A program made the translations under genes and the position numbers. DNA of 64,000 nt from a candidate division FCPU426 bacterium (lineage in GTDB: Bacteria; Oederibacteriota; Muellerivitia; Muellerivitales; Muellerivitaceae): assembly GCA_030041545.1 (NCBI GenBank), contig JASHNQ010000112.1, positions 1 to 64,000 of the forward strand, given 5' to 3'. Every line of letters starts with the position of its first letter. Within the stretch, counting starts at the first letter, position 1. Below are positions 7,848 through 16,890 of the stretch, piece by piece. Under the pieces are notes generated by a model, which did not search any database, was not told the origin of the DNA, and saw nothing but the letters and a program-made list of their open reading frames with translations.

Positions 7848-8680
7848 TTTTAAAAATAAATTTTTTTAACATAGCCCTGACGGTTTTTGCGTTTGTTGAA
7901 ACTGCTGCGGCAGCGGAGTTTAAGATTTTTGACGCTGTGATTGGGTACAAAGACAAACCCGTCTCAATTCAAAAGGGTTTCCAAAAACTGGAAATCATTT
8001 ATGACAGCGCATTGTGGGGACCCAAGCCAGGCTCCTTTATCGGTGTCACTTGGCCTCCTTCCGAATTTTCAGATGCCGATGAAAAACGAATCCGAGGTTT
8101 AGCCCGAACCTGGGCACAAAATAAATTAGATCTAGTCTGCTTGGACATCGAGGTTTGGCCTGTTCGGGGCAATGATGATGTTGTTCAGGCCAGCATCGGA
8201 AAGTTCAAAAAGGTTATTAGTTGGATCCGTGAAGAAGCCCCAAATTTAAAAATCGGTATTTATGGGGCGCCTCCTGTTCGAGATGTTTATAGGGCCATCC
8301 AATCACCGGATTCAAAAGCCTACCAAGATTGGGCTACGGAAAATCAAAAGTTAAAGCCGTTGGCTGACCAAGTAGATGTTATTTTTCCGAGTCTTTACAC
8401 AATGACGAAGGATCCGGAAACATGGAAATCATTTGCCATGGCGAATTTGCAACAGGCCGCCCAATATGGGAAACCCGTTTATGCCTTTGTTTGGCCTCGT
8501 TATCACGATTCCATGCGTGGCCTCGCGTGGACTTTTCTTCCTGAATCATATTGGGAAATGGAGCTGCAAACAGTAAAAGGGAAAGCTGATGGTATTGTTA
8601 TTTGGGATTGGGGAAAAGGGGTATCGTGGGACGAGACTAATAGCTGGTGGAAAGCAGTAAATACAAAATTCAAAAAATAA
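7844..8680 (+). CDS. Secreted TIM-barrel glycosidase-like protein
   Basis: The 278-residue protein starts with a signal peptide (about 1-23, ending ETAAAAE). The rest reads like a TIM-barrel hydrolase. LVCLDIEVWP (about 100) has adjacent acidic residues at a strand end, as in hyaluronidase-like (GH56) enzymes. Later strands are LKIGIYGAPP, DVIFPSLY, PVYAFVWPRYHD and ADGIVIWDWGKG. The family assignment is by pattern only and no substrate can be named. It opens the AT-rich polysaccharide island, so trimming or modifying a surface glycan is plausible. Confidence 0.6.
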   Translation: MILKINFFNIALTVFAFVETAAAAEFKIFDAVIGYKDKPVSIQKGFQKLEIIYDSALWGPKPGSFIGVTWPPSEFSDADEKRIRGLARTWAQNKLDLVCLDIEVWPVRGNDDVVQASIGKFKKVISWIREEAPNLKIGIYGAPPVRDVYRAIQSPDSKAYQDWATENQKLKPLADQVDVIFPSLYTMTKDPETWKSFAMANLQQAAQYGKPVYAFVWPRYHDSMRGLAWTFLPESYWEMELQTVKGKADGIVIWDWGKGVSWDETNSWWKAVNTKFKK

Positions 8681-8685
8681 AATAA

Positions 8686-9873
8686 ATGAAACGTCAAAAT
8701 CTGAAAATATTTGGCTTGGGTATCCTGATCCTATTTGCATTTATATCAAGTTTGCAAGGAATTCAAAACGCGGTTCTAAAGCCAGGAGGAAGTCAAGATT
8801 TTGAATGGGACGCTGCTCGTAAACTCTTACATGGACAAGATCCTTATGAGTCTTGGTTAAAGAAGGGAAATGAGCAGAATATTTTTTCTGCAGTAACGCC
8901 TGGATTTGCTCCAACGGTTTATCCTCCATCTTGCTTGTTACTTGTTAGCCCTTATGCTTTGTTTTCGTGGCCAATGGCAAAAAACTTGTGGGCTATTTCT
9001 AACATCATTTTTACTTTTTTTTTAATTTTCTACAGTTTCAAGCTGTTTTTGCCCAATAAGCCTTATTGGGTATATGTTTTGATTACAACACTTTTTGTTA
9101 TTGGAACGCCTTGGAGAAATTTAATAGGGAATGGCCAAAAAACTCTATTTAGCTTAGCTTTTTTTACAATTGCAATTTTTTATTGCGAAAAAAAACCCAT
9201 TCTCTCTGGGTGGTTCCTTTCTCTCTCACTGTTAAAATACAGTTCCACGCTGCCTCTTTCTGTTTATTTTTTATATAAGAAAAAGTTTCTTCCTTTAATT
9301 TTGGCTTTGGCCATCCATGTAACGATTTATTTTTTAATTTCTTTTTATTTACTGAAAAATCCCTACGACCTCCTTAAAGAGATTTATGAAATTTCACTAA
9401 AGAGTATTGGGCTAGGTTATTTGGACATATTTTCTTTTTTTAATCAAAGGAGTTTTAATATTCCCGTATTCGTTTTATGCATATTGGCAGGTTTTCTATT
9501 TCTGATAACGATAGTGGTTTGCGTTTTTCAAAAAAAAGAAAATCAATTGGAGGTGCTTTCTCTTCTTGCGCTGGTGTCAATGGTGATTGTTCGTCACTTG
9601 CCTTATGATTTTATAGTTCTGCTTTTTCCAGTTATTTACTGTTTCCGTGCCGACACCAAGTTGAATACTTTTAAAATTTTAATCTTGATAGAAACATTTT
9701 TGATTTGGTATTTTGACCGGCTCGTGGCATTTTTGCAGAAGGTGTTGAGCTGGAATCTCTTCAGTGCTCCCATGCTTGTTTATGCCTACATATTATTCAG
9801 CTTGTATTACTTGACTATTTTTTGGGGGCTGATTTCATTATCGAAAAACGGAATAGAAACAAAGGTAAATTAG
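8686..9873 (+). CDS. GT87/DUF2029-like membrane glycosyltransferase
   Basis: The 395-residue protein is almost entirely hydrophobic with about ten membrane segments. The first extracytoplasmic loop carries DFEWDAARKLLHGQDPYESW and then PTVYPPSCLLL, the arrangement seen in GT87 (DUF2029) polyprenyl-phosphate-sugar-dependent transferases. It likely adds a sugar from a lipid carrier to a glycan on the outer face of the inner membrane. It starts five bases after the previous stop and belongs to the AT-rich operon-like run of genes. Confidence 0.65.
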   Translation: MKRQNLKIFGLGILILFAFISSLQGIQNAVLKPGGSQDFEWDAARKLLHGQDPYESWLKKGNEQNIFSAVTPGFAPTVYPPSCLLLVSPYALFSWPMAKNLWAISNIIFTFFLIFYSFKLFLPNKPYWVYVLITTLFVIGTPWRNLIGNGQKTLFSLAFFTIAIFYCEKKPILSGWFLSLSLLKYSSTLPLSVYFLYKKKFLPLILALAIHVTIYFLISFYLLKNPYDLLKEIYEISLKSIGLGYLDIFSFFNQRSFNIPVFVLCILAGFLFLITIVVCVFQKKENQLEVLSLLALVSMVIVRHLPYDFIVLLFPVIYCFRADTKLNTFKILILIETFLIWYFDRLVAFLQKVLSWNLFSAPMLVYAYILFSLYYLTIFWGLISLSKNGIETKVN

Positions 9874-9874
9874 A

Positions 9875-11323
9875 ATGAAAAATAATTTACCAACTGGCCA
9901 AAAAGCTTTTTCTAGAATCGCTGCTGAAGGGGCCGCTTGGAATATAAGTTTGGCTTTTTCAAATAAAATTATTACTGGGATAGGGCAAGTCATATTGGTT
10001 TGGCTTTTGAAACCGTCAGATATGGGTTTGGCTGGAATGGCAATGGCTATAGCCGGCTTCACGGCTTTTTTATCGGCTGGCTGGTTAGGTGATGTTCTTG
10101 TTCAAAGGGGAAATTACGCAAGAGAAGCGGGTCAGGGGTTTTGGCTTTCCATTGGTTTATATTTTTCCATGGGCCTTCTTATTTGCGCCATTGCGAGTGG
10201 GATATATTTGTTCGGACAAAGAGATTTATTTGGATTGCTTTTGACCATGGGTATATGTTCCCTTGCATCGGTATTTAGTCCCGTTTTGTATGGACATTTA
10301 AAGAACGATTTAGATTTCAAAAATATGGCTGTGGCAAATTTGTTGGAAGGATTTGCTTATACTGGCTTTTCGGTTGTTCTGGCTAAGTTCGGTTTTGGTC
10401 CATATTCATTGATCTTGCCGGCTTTGCCACGGGCTGTTATAGGTTCTGCGTACATTTTCTGGCGTGAAGGCTTTCCGTCAATTGAAGCACCACGTTTTGA
10501 CCTAATAAATGAACTTTTGAGACCAACATTATCTTTGTCGTTAACTGGCTTTTGTATTGGTTTACAGATGCAAGCACCTGTTTTTTTTGTTGGACTTGTA
10601 ACAAATTCAACTACTACAGGACTTTTTGCATGGGGGTGGACTATCGCGAGTCAGGCTGTTTTCTTATTTGCCGTTAATCTACGTCAAGTATTGATGCCAG
10701 TGATTGCCAAAATGACCATGGATCAAGTTCGTCAATCAATTGCTTCGCTAAAGGCGGCAAGGGTTTTGACCATTTTTTTGACTTTGGTTTGCGGCTCCCA
10801 AGCAATATTAGCCAAACCCATTCTCTTTAATTTTTTTCCCGAAAAATGGCATGATGCATATCGCGTTATTACTTGGATTAGTTTGAGTCTTGGATTTCAA
10901 GGCATTTTGATTTCTTGTTCTGCATGGTTGAATGCGATTGGCCAATATAAGAACTTATTATTGGTCAATGCCGGCCAGGCTATTTTGGCAAGCATTGGGG
11001 CTTTTTGGGGGGCGAAACTCAATGCACTTGAAGGAGCAGCAGTGGGTGCCTCTTTAGGAATGGGGCTAGGGGGATTTCTTTCGTTATTTTGCTTTCCCGT
11101 TCATGTGTTGAAATCACAAATAAAGCTTTTTTTATTACCGGTATTAATTTCAAGTTCACTATGGGGAATTCTATATTTTTTATTTCCTGACTCTTTTTTG
11201 TTTTTTAGTTGCTTGAAAACGGTCATTTTTTTGGTTGGGAGCGGAATAGTTTGGTTGTTATTCGACAAGGAAAAATTATTGAAAAAGACGATTTCTTCTT
11301 TTTTGTTCAAAGAGAATCTTTAA
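9875..11323 (+). CDS. Polysaccharide flippase (Wzx/WzxC-like, MOP superfamily)
   Basis: The 482-residue protein has about 12-14 membrane segments and the N-terminal pattern of polysaccharide-biosynthesis flippases: GAAWNISLAFSNKIITGIGQ, then LKPSDMGLAGMAMAIAGF and the short GWLGDVLVQRG loop. It should move lipid-linked repeat units across the inner membrane. It begins one base after the preceding stop and precedes the polymerase/ligase gene, the usual order in Wzx/Wzy loci. Confidence 0.85.
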   Translation: MKNNLPTGQKAFSRIAAEGAAWNISLAFSNKIITGIGQVILVWLLKPSDMGLAGMAMAIAGFTAFLSAGWLGDVLVQRGNYAREAGQGFWLSIGLYFSMGLLICAIASGIYLFGQRDLFGLLLTMGICSLASVFSPVLYGHLKNDLDFKNMAVANLLEGFAYTGFSVVLAKFGFGPYSLILPALPRAVIGSAYIFWREGFPSIEAPRFDLINELLRPTLSLSLTGFCIGLQMQAPVFFVGLVTNSTTTGLFAWGWTIASQAVFLFAVNLRQVLMPVIAKMTMDQVRQSIASLKAARVLTIFLTLVCGSQAILAKPILFNFFPEKWHDAYRVITWISLSLGFQGILISCSAWLNAIGQYKNLLLVNAGQAILASIGAFWGAKLNALEGAAVGASLGMGLGGFLSLFCFPVHVLKSQIKLFLLPVLISSSLWGILYFLFPDSFLFFSCLKTVIFLVGSGIVWLLFDKEKLLKKTISSFLFKENL

Positions 11324-11327
11324 ATCA

Positions 11328-12599
11328 ATGAAAAGCGTCAAAACTTTAAGTTTATCGGGAAAAATGAGCACATTAGGAGATAAAACAAAGCTCAAAGATT
11401 ATCTTTATATTTCAATTTTTTCATTTTCGATAATGGGTTACCCCCTAATTTCTATCATTCCGATTGTTCAGCAAACAGATTCAAGGCCTATTTCAATTGT
11501 TTATAGAATATTTTTCTTAGTCTTGGTTTTGTTATTTGCTTATTTGAATCTTATAAATCCGAAAGGCTTTATTACAAATAATAATTCATTTTTGAAACTA
11601 ATTCTTATAATGTGGTTTTTTTATTTGCTGAGATTTCTTCATGATTGGGCTACGAAACCGGAATTGTTACGCTTGCCGGCAGAAGAGTATTTATTTTCTA
11701 TTTTAGGGATTTCCGTAATCCCTTTTTTTTCTTTTTTTTATTTGCCATCCTTAAAAACTCTTCAAAAAACGCTTGTCACCGTATGTTATGCATCGGTACT
11801 GACTGTTTTGCTTTTGCTTATCACAGCTCTGAAATTTGACGCGACCTTTGATGAAACCGAAAGACTTGGATCCGCCACTTTAAATCCAATATCGTTTGGA
11901 CATTTGGCAGTTTCTACCTGCATTCTTCTTTTAACGTTTTTAATATTTAAAAGAAAAAATTTTTTTGAAAAAATATTCTTTACACTATTCTTAATTATTT
12001 GTTCTTTGGTTGTTATTCTTGCAAATTCCCGAGGGCCCCTTTTGGCTTTCGCTGCAACACTACCTTTTTTTACAATATATATTCTGAAGGGGAAGAAAAA
12101 GGCGAAATACATTTTCGCAATTTTGATTTTATTGATCTCCTTGGTATGTGTTTATTTTGTTTTTAACACCGATCTTTCCAAAATTGGAAAACTTAATATG
12201 AGATTTAATTTATCCGACGAAAGCGCAAAACTGAGAGCGGTTGCATTCCAAAACGCCTTTTATGAATTTTTGGATAACCCCGTTGCTGGAAATGCATTTG
12301 TTGAAACGGAATCCGAATTTTATCCTCATAACATTATTTTGGAGTGTCTGATGTCTACTGGAATAATTGGAGGAACTGTTCTTTTTTTATTACTCAAGAA
12401 AACCTTCAAGAATATTGGCCTTCTTTTGAAGGGTCATTATTCTGGGAAATGTATAGCTCTTCTTACTATTCAATTTTTTATTTCTGATATGTTTTCTGGG
12501 AGTGTCTATGCAGGTAATCCAAATTTTTGGTATTTCATGATTTTGTGTTCTACTTTAGTTAAATCAAAAGAAATAAAAAATTTTGCCAACCGCGAATAA
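11328..12599 (+). CDS. O-antigen ligase/polymerase (Wzy/WaaL-like)
   Basis: The 423-residue membrane protein has about 11-12 transmembrane segments with a large loop in the second half. ANSRGPLLAFAATLPFF and YPHNIILECLMSTGIIGG match the conserved parts of the O-antigen ligase/polymerase (Wzy_C) family, including the Arg and His of those motifs. It should polymerise or ligate exported glycan units in the periplasm. Ligase and polymerase roles cannot be separated from sequence alone. Confidence 0.8.
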   Translation: MKSVKTLSLSGKMSTLGDKTKLKDYLYISIFSFSIMGYPLISIIPIVQQTDSRPISIVYRIFFLVLVLLFAYLNLINPKGFITNNNSFLKLILIMWFFYLLRFLHDWATKPELLRLPAEEYLFSILGISVIPFFSFFYLPSLKTLQKTLVTVCYASVLTVLLLLITALKFDATFDETERLGSATLNPISFGHLAVSTCILLLTFLIFKRKNFFEKIFFTLFLIICSLVVILANSRGPLLAFAATLPFFTIYILKGKKKAKYIFAILILLISLVCVYFVFNTDLSKIGKLNMRFNLSDESAKLRAVAFQNAFYEFLDNPVAGNAFVETESEFYPHNIILECLMSTGIIGGTVLFLLLKKTFKNIGLLLKGHYSGKCIALLTIQFFISDMFSGSVYAGNPNFWYFMILCSTLVKSKEIKNFANRE

Positions 12600-12630
12600 C
12601 GAAAGTGCGTTTTAAAGAGTTTTTTTGGTA

Positions 12631-13893
12631 ATGGAATTGACTGAAAAACATGCAGCGTCGGATAATAAAAACAATTCGACTAAAATCATGCTTTTGTGGC
12701 ATCGTTTTGGACCTTATCATCATGCCCGCTTTCAAGCCGCTGCTTCCACCGGCCCCACTGTTGGTGTTGAATTTTCTGGTGAGGATCAAACCTATGCCTG
12801 GAAAAAGATAAGGCCTAATATAAGAGAGGCTGTCATCACTCTTTTTCCTGACCGCGATTCCCAAACCTGTCCATCCAATGTGATTTTTCAAAGAGTATCT
12901 GAAGTGTTTTCGTCTCAAAAGCCATCTATTGTTTTTATCCCTGGTTGGGCAGATAAAACTGCTTTAGCGGCTTTTAAATGGTGTTTGAAAAATAGTGTTC
13001 CGGCGGTTGTGATGTCTCCAAGCCAGGCCTTGGATGCTCCTCGAAGTTGGTATAAAGAGTGGGTCAAAAGCAGGATTGTTCGTCTTTACAGTGGAGGTTT
13101 GGCGGGTGGAACGCCGCAGAAAAGATACTTGGAGTCCCTGGGAATCCCCATGAACCGGATTTTGACCGGTTATAACGTCGTGGATAACGGCCATTTTGAG
13201 AACGGCGCTCGCCAAGCAAGGAAAATAAAGGTTCAACTCCGAAAACAGCTTAAAATTCCTGAAAATTATTTCATTTGTTCAGCCCGTTTTGTTCCCAAAA
13301 AAAACTTGGAAATTCTTTTGGAAGCCTATGCGAGTTATGCCCAGAGTGGATTACGAGAAGTTTGGGACTTGGTCGTTCTCGGAGACGGCCCGCTTCGGAA
13401 ACGGTTGGAAAACATTATTAAAAAGTTCGGGCTTGCGAAAAAGGTCTACATACCAGGTTTCAAGCAATACGAAGAATTGCCCTATTATTATGGCTTATCC
13501 AAAGCCCTTGTTTTGCCCAGTATTTCCGAGCAATGGGGGTTGGTGGTGAACGAGGCGATGGCCTGTGGGCTTCCTGTGATCGTGTCGAACCGTTGTGGTT
13601 GCGTGGAAGACTTGGTGCGGGAAGGTGAAAACGGTTTTATTATTGATCCTGTAAAATCCGAATCGCTAACTCAAGCCTTAATAAAAATAACTCGTTTGAA
13701 AGGACAATTGCCCCGAATGGGAAAGCGAAGCCAACAAATCGTCAAAAACTGGAGCCCGAAGACCTTCGCGAAGCAGGTTTGGAAACTGGCTGAAATGATT
13801 ACCGCAGCGCAACCGCCCAAACCAAATATCCTTGACCGATTTATATTAGATTATGTTTCACGCAAGACAATGATCGGTTATCAGGATCGATGA
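12631..13893 (+). CDS. Glycosyltransferase family 4
   Basis: The 420-residue cytoplasmic enzyme has a GT-B fold. The C-terminal half carries ICSARFVPKKNLEILLEAY, VVLGDGPLRKRLE, YIPGFKQYEELPYYY and LVLPSISEQWGLVVNEAMAC, the nucleotide-sugar-binding EX7E-type motif of GT4. The N-terminal acceptor domain is divergent. ATG 12631 is preferred over an in-frame TTG two codons upstream, but no clear ribosome-binding site is seen. Its TGA overlaps the next ATG. Confidence 0.85.
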   Translation: MELTEKHAASDNKNNSTKIMLLWHRFGPYHHARFQAAASTGPTVGVEFSGEDQTYAWKKIRPNIREAVITLFPDRDSQTCPSNVIFQRVSEVFSSQKPSIVFIPGWADKTALAAFKWCLKNSVPAVVMSPSQALDAPRSWYKEWVKSRIVRLYSGGLAGGTPQKRYLESLGIPMNRILTGYNVVDNGHFENGARQARKIKVQLRKQLKIPENYFICSARFVPKKNLEILLEAYASYAQSGLREVWDLVVLGDGPLRKRLENIIKKFGLAKKVYIPGFKQYEELPYYYGLSKALVLPSISEQWGLVVNEAMACGLPVIVSNRCGCVEDLVREGENGFIIDPVKSESLTQALIKITRLKGQLPRMGKRSQQIVKNWSPKTFAKQVWKLAEMITAAQPPKPNILDRFILDYVSRKTMIGYQDR

Positions 13894-14645
13894 AACTTGA
13901 TAAGCCCATTTTTACTTTTTCTTTCGACGACGGCCATCCAAATGATTTGAAATTAGCCCTTCTTTTTAAGAAATATTCCATTAAAGCGACTTTTTATATT
14001 ACCATTCAAAATTCCGAAAATCCGGTGATGACACCTTCTGAAATCCGCAAGATTCATTCGATGGGTTTTGAGATTGGTAGCCATGGTTTGACCCACCGCC
14101 GCCTTCCTGCGATATCCCTTGAAGCGGCTGAACAAGAGGTTTTTTTGTCCAAGAAAAAATTGGAAAAGATGCTTGGGGAAAAAGTAAAAGCTTATTGTTT
14201 CGCGGGAGGGAAGTATCAGACGCGCCATTTGAAACTTCCATTAAAAGCGGGTTATTTGTTTAGCCGTACAACTCGCTTGCTAAGGCTTTGCCATCCGGTT
14301 GAAGGTTCTTTACTGCATACTACCATGCAATATTATCCTTTGACCACTTTAGGTTACCTTAAACACCTGGTTCGAAGGCCAAATGTTTTGGCTTGGAGAC
14401 TGTTTTTCAACTCGATAGGCCATTGTGGGTTTAATGCTCCACCTAAAAAACTTGGCAGATATTTAATTGATATGGCCATTAGTGAAGGAGGATGTTTTCA
14501 TCTTCATGGACATTCCTATGAATTTAGTTCAAAAAGAGATTGGAAAGAAATCGAGGAGTTGCTTGAGTATGCTGGCAGTAAAAAACAATGTCGATGTTTA
14601 AACAATTCTGAGACTTTTTTGACGTTATCAGCTTCGAGGTTTTAA
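13890..14645 (+). CDS. Polysaccharide deacetylase (NodB/CE4 family)
   Basis: The 251-residue protein has the CE4 motifs in order: FTFSFDDGHPND (motif 1, with the Asp-Asp pair at residues about 13-14), IGSHGLTHRRL (motif 2, metal-binding His residues), KAYCFAGGKY and CFHLHGHSYEF near the end. It has no signal peptide, so it may act on a cytoplasmic or lipid-linked sugar intermediate. The ATG overlaps the previous TGA, and the TAA shares its last base with the next ATG. Confidence 0.85.
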   Translation: MKLDKPIFTFSFDDGHPNDLKLALLFKKYSIKATFYITIQNSENPVMTPSEIRKIHSMGFEIGSHGLTHRRLPAISLEAAEQEVFLSKKKLEKMLGEKVKAYCFAGGKYQTRHLKLPLKAGYLFSRTTRLLRLCHPVEGSLLHTTMQYYPLTTLGYLKHLVRRPNVLAWRLFFNSIGHCGFNAPPKKLGRYLIDMAISEGGCFHLHGHSYEFSSKRDWKEIEELLEYAGSKKQCRCLNNSETFLTLSASRF

Positions 14646-15820
14646 TGGATAGGCTTAAAATCGCTATTGTTTCCGGCATTTTGCATCCTCGTTACGGAGG
14701 CCCACCTTCGGTTATCCAAGCCCACATAAAAGGCTTAGTTCCCTATGCAGACACGACTGTTTTTGGAGTGGCCGACCCGGGGGATGAAGAAGAGCTTAAA
14801 AAAATTTATCCCGGTTGCCGATTGTTTCTGCGGACCTTCCCCAAAAGATGGTTTCGAGGTAAGGGGCTTAGGGAAGCATTGATGGCTCAAGCGGGGGATT
14901 TTGACGTCATCCACTCCCATATGCTTTGGGACTATGCGGTTTGGGCTTCTTGGAAAGCCGCGAAAAAAAACAAGAAATCTCTGATCGTTACTCCACATGG
15001 ATCCATTTTGAACGTTTGGCGCTGGAAACCACTCCACAAAGTTTTTTACCGCGAACTTATCATGAAACGATTATTCAAAGATTGCGCATTTGTTCACGCA
15101 TTGAATGCCCGTGAAGAAAAAGCTTGTCTCGATTTTGGCGTTAAATCCAATATCCGTATTATCCCAAATGGATTATCTGAAATGGAGTATTTAAAACAAC
15201 GAAGTCCCGGAGAAGCTTTGCAAAAATGGCCCCAATTGCGTGGACGCCGTGTTTTGCTGTTTATGGGAAGGCTTTCCCAGTTGAAAGGCTTAGACATTCT
15301 CCCCCAGGCTTGGGCCAATTGTCTTCAACAAACTAAAACCAAAGATTGGATTTTGGTGATTGCGGGCCCGGATTATCGAGGCTTTCAGGTTGAGGTTGAT
15401 CGCCGAATAAAAGAACTTTCTATTGAGAACTGGACCTTGATAACTGGACCGGTATTTGGGAGTTTGAAAGATTCACTATTGACCGCTTCCGAGGCTTTTG
15501 TTCTTCCTTCTTATACGGAGGGCTTCAGCATGGCCATTTTGGAAGCCATCGCCGCTAACTTACCTTGCCTCTACAGCACCGAATGTCATTTTCCTGAACT
15601 GGCTCAAAAGGAGGGAGGGTTGGAAATTGAACCGAAGCTTGATTCTTTGGTCCAAGCCCTTATTCAGGTTGTTAATCAATCATTTTCGGATTTAAAGAAA
15701 ATGGGACAAAAGGCAAATGAACTGGGTAGGCAAAAATATACTTTAGAAAAAGTGGCGCAGCAATTAATTGGAGTGTATCGAGAGGCAACGAAAAAGAATG
15801 GGAATAGTGGATTTTTTTAA
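14645..15820 (+). CDS. Glycosyltransferase family 4
   Basis: The 391-residue GT-B enzyme has HPRYGGPPSVIQAHIKGL near the N-terminus, HSHMLWDYAVWASWKAA in the acceptor domain, LLFMGRLSQLKGLDILPQAW and then AFVLPSYTEGFSMAILEAIA, the GT4 donor-binding signature. It resembles mannosyl- or fucosyl-type transferases of polysaccharide clusters, but the sugar cannot be named. It overlaps the deacetylase by one base and the FkbM gene by 23 bases. Confidence 0.87.
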   Translation: MDRLKIAIVSGILHPRYGGPPSVIQAHIKGLVPYADTTVFGVADPGDEEELKKIYPGCRLFLRTFPKRWFRGKGLREALMAQAGDFDVIHSHMLWDYAVWASWKAAKKNKKSLIVTPHGSILNVWRWKPLHKVFYRELIMKRLFKDCAFVHALNAREEKACLDFGVKSNIRIIPNGLSEMEYLKQRSPGEALQKWPQLRGRRVLLFMGRLSQLKGLDILPQAWANCLQQTKTKDWILVIAGPDYRGFQVEVDRRIKELSIENWTLITGPVFGSLKDSLLTASEAFVLPSYTEGFSMAILEAIAANLPCLYSTECHFPELAQKEGGLEIEPKLDSLVQALIQVVNQSFSDLKKMGQKANELGRQKYTLEKVAQQLIGVYREATKKNGNSGFF

Positions 15821-16526
15821 AAATTTTGTCCGTCGATCAAAAAGATTGATATGGATCATTCTTGGAAGGGACTTTTATTCAAGGCTGGACTTGAATTGCC
15901 CACGTGAAAGGTTGGGATCGGAATATGGTGGCTGGAGTATTGCGAAGGGAAAGTTACGGAAAAATTCAATTATTTATTCTTTTGGACTTGGTGAAGATAT
16001 TTCTTTTGACCTGGAATTGATAAAACAATACGGGGTGATAGTCCATGGCTTTGATCCAACTCCGAAATCTGTGCAATGGATTCATGCACAAAGCCTTCCG
16101 GAAAAATTCATCTTCCATGAATATGGAATATCAGATTTTGATGGCTTTCTGACTTTTTACGCCCCGGCCAACCCAAATCACGCTTCCTTTTCTATGATTA
16201 AGGAATCGTCAAACGCAAAAAAATCAGTTGAAGCTCGAGTAAAGAAACTTGCCACAATCATGCTGGAATTTGGGCATGAGAAGATCGATCTTTTAAAAAT
16301 GGATATTGAAGGTGCCGAGTACAGCGTTATTGGTGACTTGGCGGCATCGGGAATTAAACCGGATCAAATCCTTGTAGAGTTCCACCATCGGTTTTCAGGC
16401 GTGAACCTTCGAAAAACAAAAGAGGCGGTTGATAAACTTCGGGCAATGGGTTACGGGCTATATTCGGTTTCTCCCAATGGCGAAGAGTACTCGTTTATTT
16501 TGATGAAAAATCAAGCAAAAACTTGA
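15798..16526 (+). CDS. FkbM-family methyltransferase
   Basis: The 242-residue protein has the FkbM SAM-dependent methyltransferase layout: IIYSFGLGEDISFDLELI (SAM-binding glycine loop), VHGFDPTPKSV (acid after strand 2), then LLKMDIEGAEYSVI. The last motif is the hallmark of the family. It should O-methylate a sugar of the island's glycan. I chose ATG 15798 because the FkbM-like hydrophobic start follows it; the frame is open upstream to a TTG at 15768. The last gene of the AT-rich island. Confidence 0.85.
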   Translation: MGIVDFFKNFVRRSKRLIWIILGRDFYSRLDLNCPRERLGSEYGGWSIAKGKLRKNSIIYSFGLGEDISFDLELIKQYGVIVHGFDPTPKSVQWIHAQSLPEKFIFHEYGISDFDGFLTFYAPANPNHASFSMIKESSNAKKSVEARVKKLATIMLEFGHEKIDLLKMDIEGAEYSVIGDLAASGIKPDQILVEFHHRFSGVNLRKTKEAVDKLRAMGYGLYSVSPNGEEYSFILMKNQAKT

Positions 16527-16798
16527 ACCCTAAGATACTTTTGTTTTATCACTTCTGCCACCCTGATGACGTTGTTAGTGCTTGTCACTATACCGACCTT
16601 TGTGAGGGCCTGGCGGCGCGCGGCTATACCGAGTCCAACAAGATATCGGAAAAGTGGGCCGAGCCCAATAGTGATGCCATCGCAGGCTCCGGCATCCCGG
16701 CTCGGCACACACAAGGCACTCTCCTCGGCTTGAGGGCCTCGGAGAAGTGGGAAAGCCTGGCCCCGCTGTCACCATTGCCTATGGGTTTGTCCACCTGA
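16523..16798 (+). pseudogene. Truncated copy of the GT4 gene at 19014
   Basis: The first 34 residues (NPKILLFYHFCHPDDVVSAC then HYTDLCEGLAARGY) repeat the N-terminus of the glycosyltransferase at 19014. The frame then jumps to a segment matching the unusual internal insertion of that gene (AGSGIPARHTQG, then ALRAS-like) and stops at 16798. The rest of the enzyme is missing, so this is an internally deleted relic. Base composition becomes GC-rich from about 16610, marking the end of the AT-rich island. Confidence 0.7.
16652..16760. repeat. Two-hairpin repeat element, copy in the GT4 relic
   Basis: Hairpin 1 has an outer stem CCGAGCC/GGCTCGG and inner stem GATGCC/GGCATC. Hairpin 2 reads TCTCC-TC-GGC-loop-GCC-TC-GGAGA. 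The copy at 19805 has the same layout with different but complementary stems (CCGGGCC/GGCCCGG, GGTGCC/GGCACC, GCCCC/GGGGC). The loops and the ACAC-CAAGGC spacer are similar. This pattern of paired changes shows that base pairing is conserved. No transposase is nearby. Confidence 0.65.
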
Positions 16799-16848
16799 TG
16801 AAGTTCCAATATGGGCCGGTGTCCGCGCTCCTTTTCAATGGTTTGGGC

Positions 16849-16890
16849 TTGACACTGTCATAATCTAACAATTAAAGTTAAATTATGACA
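16849..16890 (+). promoter_or_regulatory. Promoter and inverted repeat overlapping the ATPase start
   Basis: TTGACA (16849-16854) is followed after 18 bp by TAAAGT (16873-16878). An inverted repeat, TGTCATAATCTAAC (16856-16869) and GTTAAATTATGACA (16877-16890), matches at 13 of 14 positions. It covers the promoter and includes the ATG of the ATPase gene. It may be an operator for self-control or an RNA hairpin that hides the start, because no normal ribosome-binding site is present. Confidence 0.5.
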
